Positions 36,466 through 49,718 of a stretch of 64,000 nucleotides of DNA are shown piece by piece; position 1 is the first letter of the stretch; every line of letters begins with the position of its first letter. The translations under genes and the position numbers were made by a program. The stretch spans positions 5,235,037-5,299,036 of the forward strand of contig LR746274.1 of NCBI GenBank assembly GCA_902729315.2. Reading direction: 5' to 3'. Below the pieces are notes generated by a model. That model did no database searches. It worked only from the letters and a program-made list of their open reading frames with translations, and was not told the origin of the DNA. This DNA is from Spirodela intermedia (taxonomy: Eukaryota > Streptophyta > Magnoliopsida > Alismatales > Araceae).

Positions 36466-36930
36466 GACAGAGAGAGAGAGAAGAAGAAGAAACTGAGTGT
36501 TGCTGACGGGCTTGGTGAATGCGATCCTCCGTCTACTTCCGCTGGAGAACGGGTCCTGATGCTCCCTGCGTCCACGGCACCGTCTTCGCCCCTCTCTCTC
36601 TCTCTCGCTCTCAGAGGGTTTGTTTCCGTGGGAACGTCAATGGTTGCGGGATGACTTGGGGGCTTGTCTCTGTTTACTCAGTGCTCCAGTGGGGGGGAGG
36701 GGGGGTCTTCTAACGATGACTTATTCCCTTAGATTATTATTAGTAGTAGTATTATAATAATAAGAATTATATTATTATTATTATTATTCAGGCGGCGGAG
36801 GGCCGTCTTCTCCCTTCGAATCGCTTGCGTGCCCTTCTATTCCATCTCTTCTTCCACTCCACCGGAACCGGTCCACCCCCCTCGGCTTATTCACAGGGTA
36901 CGTAGTCAGAAATCTAGACAGAGAGAGAAG
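34862..36930. other. Spacer 3' of the NAC gene
   Basis: It holds the NAC 3' UTR of unknown length, a GA/GACA run at about 36433-36480, G runs near 36691-36708, and a TTA/ATT trinucleotide run at about 36735-36789. The open frames are short or low-complexity. No further gene is recognised. Confidence 0.55.
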
Positions 36931-37093
36931 GTCGATTAGTAAGGCGACCAATCTAGTCGGACTTGGCCCATATATATACAGAGAGAGAGAGAGGGAGGGA
37001 GAGAGAGAGACAGAGAGAGAGAGACAGAGAGAGAGGGGATTGGTGGGTCGATTAATAAGGCCAGTCTGGTCAGACTTGGCCATACATATATAT

Positions 37094-37132
<39 letters not shown>

Positions 37133-37195
37133 GGGAGGGAGGGGATTGGTGGGTCGATTAATAAGGCCAGTCTAGTCAGACTTGGACCATTATTC
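36931..37195. repeat. Tandem repeat of about 110 bp with GA tract inside each unit
   Basis: Three units start at 36931, 37047 and 37153 with GTCGATTA(G/A)TAAGG, then TAGTC or TGGTC and GGACTTGG or AGACTTGG. The first two continue into TATATATACAG and a GA tract. The spacings are 116 and 106 bases, with the difference in tract length. Confidence 0.85.
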
Positions 37196-37394
37196 ATGGT
37201 TATTCGGCGAAGGGAAGAGGCCCAACAACAGGGGTGTCAAGCCCATAACGTGTCGAGAGAGAGATCGAAGAAGGGACCCAAATCTGATCCAAACGCGGGT
37301 TCCATCCACTCATCTGCCAAGGCTTCTCTCTCCCCAGACGACCAGCTCTCGATCGAGATGACGACAGGTCCGTCGGAATCGGATTCTCCTTCCC

Positions 37395-37570
37395 TCCCGG
37401 CACAGCGAGAGAGCGAGCGAGAGAGAGAGAGAGAGGGGGAGGGAGAGAGTAGAGAGAGAGAGAGAGAAAGAGGAGAAGAGAGTAGAGAGAGAGAGACAGA
37501 GTAGAGAGAGAGGGGGAAGAGAGTAGAGAGAGAGAGAAGCACTCCAAGCGGGAAGAGAGAGAGAGCGACG
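37395..37570. repeat. Imperfect GA-rich tract
   Basis: GAGAGA runs are interrupted by TAGAGA, CGAGAG and GGGGGAGGG pieces. It lies beyond the stop of the minus-strand kinase gene. Confidence 0.85.
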
Positions 37571-37773
37571 GGAAGAGAAAGAAAAAGGGATGGCCTTCTA
37601 ACGATTATTGAAGCACCAACAGACAGAGTAGCGGTCTGTGGAGAAGAAAAGAGGAGGGAGCTAAATACAAAGAGAGAGAGAGAGACACTCTCCTTCTCCC
37701 TCTCCCTCTCCCTCTCCCTCTTCCTCGCCCCCTCCGTCCACCCACCGGAGAAGCAGCACCAGAGAATTGCTTT

Positions 37774-40700
37774 CTAACCGTCGGGGTTCCCCAGGGCGGC
37801 GGTGGCTCTCCTCTTCTCCCTCCAGTTCTCCCCCCACAGCTTCGCCTCCGCCACCGCCCTCTCCCGATCAAAATCCCTCTTCGCCACCGCCGCCGCCGTC
37901 GCCGCCGCCGGGGGCTCCTCCCACCTGCTGCCGGAGCCGCCCTCGTCCTCGCCCCTCCCCGGCGTCCTCGCGTACCTGCTGCCGCTCCTCTCTTCCTGCT
38001 CGCCAGCGGTGGCGGCGCGAGCGCCGCCGCCGGCGGTAGCGGGCTCGTAGGAGTGGTTCGCCAGGTAGGTGAGGGCGGTGACGACGTCGCCGATGAGGGG
38101 GCGGGCGGCGGCCTCCTCGTTGATGCACATGGAGGCGACGGCGAGCGACTGGTAGAGCCCCCGCATGGTGTACTGCCCCTGCAATCTCGGATCCGCCAGC
38201 TTCGGAAGCCTCTTCCGGTCGTTAAACATGGTCCTCGCCTGAAAAAGGGTAAGAAAGAGGATCGTCCAGATCTTCCGATTAAACCTCACTCCCTTCCTCC
38301 CTCCTGCGAGAATTCATGGCTCGGAAAACAGAATCTGAAGATTTGTCTGCTGTAAGAAATTGCAGGATCTACTGGAGGAGAACAGGAGAGAGATTTCGGT
38401 GGTATATGTCTGGTTGCTCGGAGATTTCGGTGGTATATGTAGCAGGAGTAGGCTTCCTGCTGGCAAGAACTCATTGCTCGGAGACAGAATCTACCATGTG
38501 TTCTAAGATTTCCCGAAAGAAATTGCAGGATTTGCTTCAGGAAGAACAGGCGAGAGATTTCGGTGTTATGTGTGGTTGTAGCAGGAGTAGGCTGCTTGCA
38601 GATCATAATTTCTTGAGCCCTCATGAGGAATAAAAATATGCGGTAAATCTACAGAAAAAAGAGAGCCCATGATTCAGATGAGCAGGAATCAGATCTTGAG
38701 CAGGATCATGCAGAGGGATCGAGCGGGTTATTTATTACCCATGAAAAGTCGTTGGATTTGGAGGAACAAAGAGCTTCCAGAGAAGAAAAGGTTGGTGATC
38801 GCTTGTTGGATTAAAAATCAAGTCTTGGATTATGAATCAGACCCAGAACAAAATCAAGAGGAGGAACTGGGCAGCTTATTTTCCGTGGAAGTTAGTAAAT
38901 TTGGACGAATTAAAAAATTCAGAAAAAAAAAAGCAGGTGATCACATTTTAAAACCCTTTTGAGGAGAATCTATGGCAAATTTAGAAAAAAATTAAAGTAG
39001 AATATTGCAGATTAATCAAGCGGCTAGTTACCCATGATAAGTAACAGAATTTAGACAAATGAAAAAAATTGCAGTCGTACGAGTCAGCCAGTGATCACAT
39101 TTTCCGATCCTTTTTAGGAAAAAAATAAAAGGAATCATCAACTTAATTAACCGAATCAAGCAGATTCATCCCCACGAAACCAGGTTTTCTTCAACCATTT
39201 TGAGGAAAATCGGCAGCACTAGGAATCAAATTTAAAACTAAATCAGCCAGAGAAATCAAGGAAGTAATTACTCAATTTGCAGGAATAAAAAAAATTCAGA
39301 AAAAAAGCTTGTGATCATACTGTCCAACCCTTTCATGGAAAATCTAAAGTCAGTTTAGAAGCAAAAAAAACTCAATAATTCCACTGATCAGGGATCAAAT
39401 CTAAAACCGAAGCAAGCAGTTGATCACCTTTCTGAGGGAAATCCACGGAAAATTTAGAAAAAGAATCGACTGTTCAGTTCATCAGGACTAATTTAAAACC
39501 AAATCAAGCGGTTCATCACTTGCAAAACAAGGTTTCATCAACCCACATGAGGGAAAACCCACAGAAAATTTAGATGAAAAAGAAAATTAAGTACTTCAAC
39601 TAATGAGGAAACAAATATACAACTGAATCAAACAGAGAAATCATTTCCAGAGAACGATGTTTTATTCAACCTTTCGAGGAAAACCCTTTCAACATTTGTA
39701 GAAAAAAAACAAATCTAAAACCAAAACCAACCGGAGATATATAAAGTGAGTGGTTAATTACCCAGGAAACAAGGTTCTGTTCTCCGTGAGCTCTGGTGCT
39801 GTCGATGGCCTTCCTCCCGGTGATGAGCTCCAGCAGCACAACACCGAAGCTGTAGACGTCAGACTTGACTGTCAGCTGCCCGGTCATGGCATACTCGGGA
39901 GCACAGTAGCCATAAGTTCCCATGACTCTGGTTGAGACATGAGACTTGTCACCCATGGGCCCGAGTTTTGCGAGCCCGAAATCCGAGAGTTTAGGATGGT
40001 AAGCTTCATCCAAGAGTATGTTCGACGGCTTGAAGTCTCTGTAAATAACGGGCGGATTGGCCTTGTCATGGAGGTACTCCAGACCCTTTGCCGCACCAGC
40101 TGCGATCTTCATCCTTGTATTCCACTGCAAGGGCTCCTTCTCGGGAGGGAGATCTGCAGATGGAATCTCAGGCTTCAAATCCCCAGATTAGTAGGCATGA
40201 AGATGTTCCTACAGTTAGTGAACGTTTAACCCGAGAGAGTGCAGGGTCAGCATCCCACAGGCTACAATCAGATCATTATGCCCCGTTTTCCATATATTTT
40301 TAACACCCGAAAGATGGAATGATTATCAGGTTGAAGCTTACAACTGCAGATCGATGTTTGGATGGAGCAGAGGGTACAAATAATAATCACAACATTATAT
40401 AATTTTTTGAACTAATGATTGAACATTAATTAAAGATATAAATCTTTCAATGTCCCCATGAAATTTAAGTATGCGTCAACACAGAAAGATGGATGATGAA
40501 CCATAGGAAACTGATTGCTAAAACCATAGGAAACTGGGTGAATAATTGTCAGGATCAATCAAAATATGCCAATTAACGGGTGAATGAAGATGGATGAGGG
40601 ATAGAAAAACTGGAGGTCCATCAAATTAGGCAACTGGTCTGACTATTTGCTAAGATAGACCAATGAGATGAACGGGCTTTTTGACTGTTGTACAGAATAG

Positions 40701-43059
40701 TTTGCAACAAAAAGGGGTACCAAAGTGCCACACATGAGAGTCACACTGAGAAAACCAGCGGCAATCTATCCTTTTGCTGAAGAGGAGCAGTGATATTTTA
40801 GGGAAGCAAAGCCCTCATGCACAGAGGAACTGGGCACCGTTCATATTTGGGTTCTCATGTAGACACCAAATGCCAAAGAGACGGGAGGGGAAATGTGGGG
40901 TTCATTGAGGTAGAAGGGGAGTTTTGAAGCAATAATATCTGTTCTCCGTGGTTTTCAAGATGAGTAAGCAAGCCCCAAAGTTCCCCACCTCTTTGCTGCG
41001 AGTTGAATAGGAAAAACCCAAGTTCAAGAATTCAATGCATGAACTTACATAGTCGTTCCAATTTTTTTTATCTCACTGGTTGATTTTTGTTTTCTTTTTT
41101 TCATGGTATAGGATGGTTTTGATGTCTGATAGATAGACAGCCAGTCGGATGAGATGAACATTTGGGCCAGAAATCCAGGAGGATTTCTTCATTTTCAGGG
41201 CCATTTACCCTCCTTCAATTGAATGGAACTCTGGAATTATTTCGATTTTTATAATTACACCCCACATTACATGATATTTTTATTAGAGGAATCAGAGATC
41301 AAGAACTAGTAATCATCACCCACCTAGAGAACCTTCACATCCCACCAACCCCACACATGATATTAGCATTCAGCAAGCATAGGTTAAGCAATAACTTCAG
41401 TTCATTGTTTCCATCCAAGCTCTGTTCAGTATTCTCTCTTCCCTTGAAGCCTAAGAAAAATTGATCTCTGCAGGATCAAACCACACAAGATGGCCTATAG
41501 GGCTACTTAGGGCCACTATCTTCAGCATCCCATGCAGAATCACTTTGGTCTATGATCTCAGCACTCTGAAGCAAACAAGATTTTTTTTCATTTAAAATTT
41601 TCAATCTTCCACCGAGAATATGACGATCACATGATGCCCTGCAAAGTTTCTCTCAATCATAGAAACTTGAATTAAAAAATAAAAATATTGGCATAAATCA
41701 AACAATGTCAATGATCCTACAGCAGCGAGCACGGTGAAGAAATATCTGTTCAAGAAGTGAACAATTGGATGCAAAGTTTGAATCGATATTTATATATTAG
41801 CATAGTTCATACCATGCAGATGATCCTCCAGCGAACCCAGGGGCATATACTCGTATACGAGTAGGCGTTGATCCCCATCAGCACAGTAACCGATCAAATT
41901 AACCAGGTTGGGGTGATGCAAGAGGCTAAGCATCAAAACCTCCACCAGAAATTCTCTGTTTCCTTGCAGCCCATTTCTGTCCAGTTGCTTCACAGCAACA
42001 ACCTGCCAAGCACCAATAATTTCAACGCCAGGAATTAAATTTCAACTCCCACATGATTTCGTCTATAAACTCTTCTAGATTCATGGCTCTAAGTGGATCA
42101 TAATAGTTTAATATTTAATATACAGTTAAAAAATGAGCATCATTATTTTCACCCATCACATATTTTCCCGAATTAAAAATGATTAAATTCGTTCTAACCA
42201 AATTAGATACTAATCATAATCAAAACAAAAATAGATCCTTCTTCCCACATCTTGAACAATTTTACATCGCAAAAGATTTGAAGCCACCATATAATTCCAA
42301 AATTCTAAATCGACAGCAATATATCGGCCCATCATGTGATTTCCAGAATTAAAAAAAAGGGAAATATATTCTATTCATCCATATAAATATTAAACATAAC
42401 CAAAAGAATAGATATTTTGTCCTGAACTTTGAACAACTCTGCTTGACTAGAGATTTCAAGCCAGCCCTTGTAAAAAAAAAAAGATAATTTCAAGCAATAT
42501 ATCAGCCCATCGCAGATTTCCAAAACTATATAAAACAAAAGGGAACCGATGTCCAAGCCCATCCAAATGTTCTTGAGATACTCTGAAACCGAAAATAGAT
42601 GGTTCTTCCCATCTTATGAATGGCTTTACCTGGCCAGAGTTTTGAAGCCAACCCCTGTAGACCCTTCCAAAACCTCCTTCCCCCAAGAAACATTCTGGGC
42701 TGAAATTCTTTGTCGCCGTGGCAAGTTCCCTGAAGGCGAATATGTGGGCTGATATGTTGATGCCGGCCCCATCCTTTTGGATCTGTGTTTCCTTTTTAGA
42801 GCTTGCATTGCTCTTAGGTCTTTGTCTATCGGCCCCTGAGAAGTCATAAGAACACTCGATCAGAACCAGATTATCCTCGATTTGGCAGATATAAATGAAA
42901 CCCAGATCGATCTCCCAAAAAACCCAGTACAAACTAGGCCTCCAAAATAAATAAAACAGGTTTCTACGGCCCCAATCCGATCAGGGTTGTTGCTGTCTTC
43001 CTGGTAAGATCAGGAGGCCTGATCATCTACGAGAGTCTCCCCCCAATCACATAGAACCC

Positions 43060-43115
<56 letters not shown>

Positions 43116-43646
43116 GATTTTGAATGGGATGTGATAAGCGGCTCAAGGGAAAGAGAGATGGTATAATAGAGAATTGAGATCAAAGCCACCGAAAACACGT
43201 CTGTCGGAGATCTCGATCAAACCAGGTCCTCTGGAAGGGCCATCTTCCATGATCGGATCAAAGTCAATGGACTGAATAAAGATCAATCAACAGCAAATTC
43301 CCCAAGATGAACGAGAATCCAGGCAATCGCTGAACAGATTCCGCAATCTATTCACCTAATTCCGGCGTCCGGCCGATTACAGGGAAGAACAAATCGAGAA
43401 AAATCCCGCGACCCGAGAACCGGCGAGTACGAATCCCATGGGAGGGAGATCAGATCGTCCCGTTAATGGAGTACTGAAAGGTGCTAATCGACTAGATGAA
43501 TCAGAGGCGGCGAGAGGAGCCCAACCTGAGGCCAGTCGATGAACCTGGGGAGGAACCATCGGCGACTCGTCCCGCCGCTCGTCGGCCCCATTCCGGGGAT
43601 TCAGCTGCTCCGCCTCCTTGGAATCGAAGCACGAGAAGCACCTCAT
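37774..43646 (-). CDS. Receptor-like cytoplasmic kinase, RLCK-VII (PBS1/PBL-like)
   Basis: Five exons on the minus strand, 43646-43526, 42835-42630, 42002-41813, 40153-39762 and 38238-37774, give 457 aa in one frame. The N terminus MRCFSCF has Cys at 3 and 6 and no Gly2, so palmitoylation is more likely than myristoylation. The kinase domain follows [13 protein letters not shown]: glycine loop [11 protein letters not shown] (92-102), catalytic Lys114 (VAVKQL), YRDFKPSN with D212, DFG at 230-232, and [12 protein letters not shown] in the activation segment. All catalytic residues are present, so it should be an active RD-type Ser/Thr kinase. The domain ends near 363; a basic tail of about 95 residues is Gly/Ala-rich and ends with an [17 protein letters not shown]-like motif seen in PBL proteins. 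Family members relay signals from pattern-recognition and growth receptors at the plasma membrane. The specific PBL number is not assigned. Confidence 0.93.
38354..38602. repeat. Duplicated segment in kinase intron 4
   Basis: Copy 1 (about 38354-38457) and copy 2 (about 38514-38602) share AAGAAATTGCAGGAT, AACAGG, GAGATTTCGGTG and AGCAGGAGTAGGCT in the same order. Copy 1 holds an extra internal repeat of GAGATTTCGGTGGTATATGT at 38390 and 38421. Confidence 0.85.
38930..39740. repeat. Degenerate tandem array in kinase intron 4
   Basis: A shared pattern recurs at about 38938, 39089, 39166, 39309, 39421, 39514 and 39640: TGATCAC or TTCATCAC, then AACCCTTTTGAGG-like sequence, then GGAAAAT, AAATTTAGAAAAA and AAATCAAGC. 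Spacing varies from about 77 to 151 bases. Units are diverged, so this is an old array. Confidence 0.6.
43062..43112. repeat. (GA)n tract in kinase intron 1
   Basis: A perfect GA run on the plus strand, so CT on the kinase sense strand. Confidence 0.97.
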
Positions 43647-43978
43647 GGCACCAAATAAGGAAAGGGAGGGGAGAGCTATCCTTCAAATCCCCATCTCCAC
43701 GAACCCTCCCTCGCCGGCGCCGTCAACGACCTGCTCCGGCGAGAGAGCGAGCTTCCACGAGCAGAAAATTTATCCGGGCTCGGACTGAATTCGAGATCTA
43801 AATCAGGGAAACAAGAAACCGGATGGAACAAATGGGAATGCCTGCAAATGGCACGACCTTATCGCAAGAAGGCATCGAGGAACCCGGACGAAGACACCAG
43901 TGATAGAGAGAGAGAGACAGGAGGAAGAGAGAGAGGGAGAGAGGGGAGAGGGAGAGGTCTCTCATTTAATAATTTATA
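43647..43978 (-). promoter_or_regulatory. Kinase gene 5' leader and TATA box
   Basis: TATAAAT on the minus strand at 43978-43972 is the best TATA match upstream of the start codon. A CT-rich stretch on the sense strand (plus-strand GA at about 43900-43960) lies directly downstream, as in many plant leaders. That predicts a leader of about 300 bases. Confidence 0.5.
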
Positions 43979-44703
43979 CAGCTCCATTAGCAGAGAAAAA
44001 GATGCGATTTACTCAAAAATCGTGATCGGCAGCTCCACCAGGATCTTCTGGGTTAACCCCCGCCCTCGCAGTCTCTCGCAAAAATCCACAGTTCATGCCA
44101 GCCATTAAATTACAGTGAAGCAGACGCTTTGAACACAGTTTTACTGTTCTTAGCTGGTCCTCTCAGTCCGAGAGCTTTTGACCTCGGCATGAGCCCGTGT
44201 GAACGAAGAAACCGCTGTGCCAGCCGTTTGAGACTGCTTTTGACAGCAATCAAATCTAGCCGACGGAAGCCTGGGGACTTTGGGAGCCGCTGAAATCAGA
44301 ATTAGAAACCCAGGAAGAAATCATTTCGACATTTTTATAATAAAAATCTCCCCTTTTTCACAATACTATAACGCCCATCAATCAGAAAAATAAAAACAAA
44401 TCCACGAACGCTGGATGATCGCAGCAAGTACATACACGAAAAGTCCACGAACTCTACCCAAAAAATATCAGACGACAGTTTTATCTGACCGACCCAGAAG
44501 TATTCCATACTTGTATAAACATTGTAGATTTATGAAAAATTGTCATAGAAAGTCAACGGAACTTGACGTAAGCATTGTCAAGCTCCTTCTCTCAATGTCT
44601 CCTACATCTTTGAACAGAGCTTGGATGAGTAGCATCAGGACCTGGATAACTATGGAAAACATATGACTCAATCAACCCTCCATGTATAGCTATCTGAAGC
44701 TAT

Positions 44704-44747
<44 letters not shown>

Positions 44748-45340
44748 ATCTCATGATAGTCTGGGCCGCTCTAGGTTTTATGGTACCTGCCCAATAAAGG
44801 TAAATAATAGTGTAGTCCGGGTTGATGATGCCCACTAAACCTTAGATTTTACTCTCTTAAACAACTATCAATCTCATAACCATCACCATAAATAGAAAAA
44901 CATCGTAAAATAAAATGACAAAACGAGTACTGAAAAGGGTCCTTTTGGCAATTTCTATAGGAAATCATGTAAATAATTACTAAGTTATTTATGAGGCATT
45001 GAAAAATTATGAAATAGTTTAAATATATGTAAATAATGACTCCTTAAGGCTCAAGATGGTGCATTTATGTAATTATTTAAGCGTTGGAAAATTATTTTCT
45101 ATAACCTAAAATATATGATTTTTATGTTATAAAATAAATTACTCAACTCATGGCTATTCCATTTATGAAAAATAAATATTTAAGTAATTCCACACGTGGG
45201 AATGAAGGATTTTTATAAATGGGTGGCAACGCTGACTTGACGCCCCCGATTACGACATCGGATAACCTTAGACGGAGGTGACCGGACTCCTCTCAGAAAC
45301 CCATTGCTCGTAAATCTTGTTGCCTCACATGGGTCGCCAG
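43979..45340. other. Spacer between divergent kinase and CID genes
   Basis: An AT-rich stretch apart from the AG run. No coding region or RNA gene is recognised. It should hold the promoters of both neighbours. Confidence 0.55.
44707..44746. repeat. (AG)20 microsatellite
   Basis: A perfect AG run between the divergent kinase and CID genes. Confidence 0.97.
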
Positions 45341-45343
45341 GGG

Positions 45344-45344
<1 letters not shown>

Positions 45345-45374
<30 letters not shown>

Positions 45375-48352
45375 AGCCTCTTCTGATCACCGCCCTCCAC
45401 GCAGGTCTTGCACCAACCCTCCCCGCCGCCCTATCATCCACTCGGCGGTGGAGCAACTAGCCCACACGAGAGACGCACGCGCTCCGTCGTTCCTCGGACT
45501 TTCTCTCTCTCGTTTCCTTTTCTCCATATTTTGGAAAAGGAGAAGAGGATAAGCGGGAGAAACCCTGGAAGAACCCTAGCTTTGCTTCTCTTCTAAGGAG
45601 CACCCGTCGGAGGATGAGTAAAGCCGTAGGCCTGTTGGCCCTCACAGTGGACTCTCGCTTAGCACAACAGCATTGCGTCTAAAAGGTCAGGTTTTTTGGG
45701 GGCACTTTGTTTAGACTTCTTGGCACTTGCTCTCTCCCCCCCGCATTTTTCTTTCTTGGTTCCCCGATTTTGGGTCTTCCATTTTTGGGTCAGCCGATGG
45801 TCGAGCTCAAGCTTGTTGGGCTTTTGGTAGATTCTTCCGTCATGTTTTAATCGCTGTTCTCACCGTCGTGGTCGGGTCGTCTACTGGTTTCTTTCGTCAG
45901 CTAGACAAATGTAGACCGATCCGGGGAAAAATCAGTCACTTTTAGAAGCGTAAATTGTGTCATTGGGTTATGGCCTTTGATTGAAATTTCACATATATAC
46001 TCTACTGCCTTCCTCGGTTTTTCCGCACCTGTGTTCCTCTCCGAGAGTAGAGATGGAGGCTACGAATTCGATCCACGTGCCTTGTAACTCTACATAATCC
46101 CTTGTGGCCTTCTTGTCTTCGTTACCTTGCATGCTGCATGGTGGCGGTGTTGTACGGGGACAAGGCCAGATAGCCAACTTTACTCTGGGTAGATCGAAGG
46201 AAGATCAGGACACACAAGCAAGTTGTTGCAGAAAACGAATGTGGTCGTCTTTTTCTCTATAAATATATATATTATTTTACTACCGAATTTGGATTTAAAT
46301 GACAAACCAGTGATTGCCTTCAAAGGATGTACGGTGAAATGATAGTGATTTGGGACTTCAGTTCTTACAACATATGCAACAGATAAAAGTGAGATAGATC
46401 ATGTTGAGGATATGTGGGTTTTATGATGTTGGTTTTTAGTGTCTGGTCTTCTAGTATGCGTTAGTCTTTGTTATGGTAATAGCTTTGATTCCACTTCGGC
46501 GAATTTCAAAACCTCTGGCACATTTTAACGTTTCCTAGAGTTCAGGCTCCTTTGCAGTTTTTACTTTGCAGTTTTTATGTGCGCCTTTTTTGGTCACTAC
46601 GTGAAAGCTCTTAAGCATAGTTTTTATGCATAAAAAATACTTTTTGGCTGTTTCATCCTTCTAGGATTCGAGTCTAACTTATTTGTAAATATGTAGATTT
46701 CATTTATTTATGGGATGTCAGACACTGTAGCATAAGGGGGAGAAAGTTAGTACTCCCTTGGTTCCAGAGTGGACCATTTTACTCTATTTGATTATAACAC
46801 GCTTAGCGACCCTAATCCCTGGCCTGTGGCCTTCTTACGAAACCAAAGGGAGAGCAGCGTACCCTTTGATCGCATGGGAAATGACCAGTAATCATTTATT
46901 GCGTTAAATATGACATTCATGTCAGTAGATTGAGAAGTATATTGCTCGTTAAAATAGGCTCATTGCTTGAAGTAACAGAAACTGAGAGGACAAAGGTGAT
47001 CCCTGTAATTTTCATGTTTTTTAGCAGAGACGATACATGCCATAATCACCGTATCTTGAATTACAGCCTGGTCAAAGATGATTTTGTTTTGAATGATCTC
47101 CCTTAATATAGGCTAGCAGTGCACAATAGTTTGGTATGAAAACGGAACATGAAGACAAACCACAAAAATAGGCACCAGTATTGGCGCTTTCTTTAGTTCT
47201 CAAGTGTAAGTACCGATATGAAGATCCACTTTATTTTGGCATCGTATTAATTTTGATGGATGATAGAGAGCAGGACAACAAGATACTACACGCTTTAGAA
47301 GAGCTCCATAAATTCAGTTTATTGGTAAGATTGAAGAACATAAGGTTAGGAATTCGAATTCAGGTTAGCCCACTGAATTGATCTAAAATACAGCAGTTAA
47401 TTCACCTCCAAGTTCGGTCATATGCTACGCGTCTAGCCTTTGGCCAGTGAGTGGTTACAAAGAAATCATGGTAGTTAGTGCACCTAGGTAACATGTCTAT
47501 GAGATACCTGAGATTCCTACTTAGTAGCTCTGTAGCCAATCTAGCATCTCTCCAACTTTCACAGATGATGACAGTAATTGCTTAGAATGTAGGATATGCA
47601 TGTGGACAGTAGCTCATATTGTCAGCTAATTGAATCTTCTCTGTCTAATCTTATGGCTGTTCTGTAGGATATATGTGAAGAAACTCGTTCAAATTCTCAT
47701 TTAATATGATCTTCACTCTCTATACCTTATGACTTTTTATTAGTTTCTGTAGAAAGAGAGTAAAATATGACTGTGGTATATGGATGTAAACAGTAGCTCG
47801 AAGTCCCAGTTGACTGGGCAGTTGCTGTCTGAATGTGATGGCTGCTCAGTGCTTTCTAGATAATTAGTTCTGTTGTTAAGGTAGGATGAAAAGTCAGCAA
47901 TGTGGACGTCTCATTAAGTCTTCAGGTTAGTTAACTTTGATGCATTTTTTATCTGTCAAAATCACATCAAATGTCTGTCTTGGTCATGTTAGATCTCTTC
48001 GATTTATTTATCTAACGATGTGCATACATGGTTTGAAATATTTCTTAAATCTCAAGAAGCTCTGCCTCAGAAACTATTTTTTTTAGATATTCCATTTCTC
48101 TTTGGACTCACTGGGAAAATCTTGCATCGTGGATATTTCTCGATGGATGAAAAATGCTAAGGAAATTGGGGCTGTTGTTTTGTACTGTTAATGCGTGCGT
48201 TTTATAGTGCTATATTTTTCCTAGAGCTTTGGTGCCTGTTGCTTTTCTATTCTTTCCCTTTTACTGTAAACTAATTTGTCCGTTCTTTTCTTCGTTTTAA
48301 TTTCTTCAGGTGTTTTATCCCATCTCGCTGGGGAAAGTGTTGAACCGAGACA
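45345..48352 (+). other. Probable leader exon and 5'UTR intron of the CID gene
   Basis: TTTCTTCAG at 48301-48309 is a strong acceptor 43 bases before the ATG, so the leader is probably spliced. The likely first exon lies near 45480-45685: it is CT-rich, carries an AACCCTAG telo-box at 45572-45579, and has a possible donor AAAAG|GTCAGG at 45685/45686. That gives an intron of about 2.6 kb with no coding capacity. The exact first exon is inference. Confidence 0.4.
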
Positions 48353-49676
48353 ATGAACGGGACATTTAATGGGCAAATCTTGGTTGACAAGCTGTCAAAG
48401 CTCAATAGTTCGCAACAGAGCATAGAGAGTATCCTGTTCTTATGTTCTCATTTGTTTACTTCAACATGGAGATAAATGACTAATCGCTATCTCATGTCTG
48501 CAATTATCTTTGATTTACATATTCATAAGAAATAATAATACATTTCCCGGAATCCAGAAAATGGGTTTGCTTGTAACATGGTTGTCAATGTTGAGAGACG
48601 ATTATTTTCCCTTTAACTTTCCTTTACTTTTTCACGATGCATATTGATTTGTTTTTCGCTATTGATGCCCTGTTTGGTGTTCCAGAAAGCTTGCAAATAT
48701 ATGCTGCTTGGGCTGTTCTAAACAAGCTTCGAAAATTGTTCTTTATAGAGATTACATTTCTCTGGTGGCTTAAGGTTGCTCTGGTTTGACTATTTTCTTC
48801 TTTGGAAACTATCCTGCAAGGTAATTTTTATGTCTTACTTGTCTTCAGTCATAAGTTATTGTAAATAGTTTGAGAAATTGAGGAGAGTATGGATTAAGCA
48901 TGGGGCCCAATGGAAGATTAATTGTTTGTTCTGCGTCTTGTGGGCGGCAGAGTTAAACTCAGGAAAGCTTGTGTAAATATCCAGCCTTGTCCTGACTAGC
49001 CTGAAACCATTGATGCATAAAGGGGGAGAACTAGGTAGCTCTTGCATGGCTCTGGCTTGCTTGGCAATGATGGGTGTTTCACTTCATCAATTAGAGCTCA
49101 ACTCGACTGGTTTTTTGGTCGGTTCAGAGGTTTATGTTTAGTTTTTAGATATCTACATCATATTCTTTTGTTGACGCTGATGTTCTTGACTCAGAGGGGA
49201 AGTGCTATTCGTGTTGATTTTGTTGGTAGGATCTTGGATCTCAGCATTGTTTACATTAACTCATGATGTTCATTCCCTTATTGGTTTTTCCCTCCACCGT
49301 ATCAAAGTCTATGCAATTTATCCTTGAAGGACATCCTTAACAGATTCAAGCTCTTTCACACTGGTGCATCTTCCATAGAAAAAATGCAAAGCAAGTTGTG
49401 GAAACATGGGACCGGCAGTTCCATTGTGCACCAAAGAGCCAGTGGGTTTCCTTTCTATATCTGGCTAATGACATTCTGCAGAATAGCAGGCGAAAAGGTT
49501 TGGAGTTTGTGAACGAGTTCTGGAAGGTCCTCCCTGATGCTTTAAATAATGTAATGGAGAATGGTGATGAATTCGGAAGAAGCGCTGCAGTGAGGCTTGT
49601 AAGGACTTTCTTTTATGTTTTTAATAAAAGTTTTAAATCACTTTTGTATACTAGCGAACAATGTATACACATAGGA

Positions 49677-49718
<42 letters not shown>

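Noticed and set aside
43526-43560. Alternative donor CCCCAG|GTTCAT in kinase exon 1
   Set aside because: It would shift the frame against exon 2; the downstream donor CTCAG|GTTGGG keeps it.
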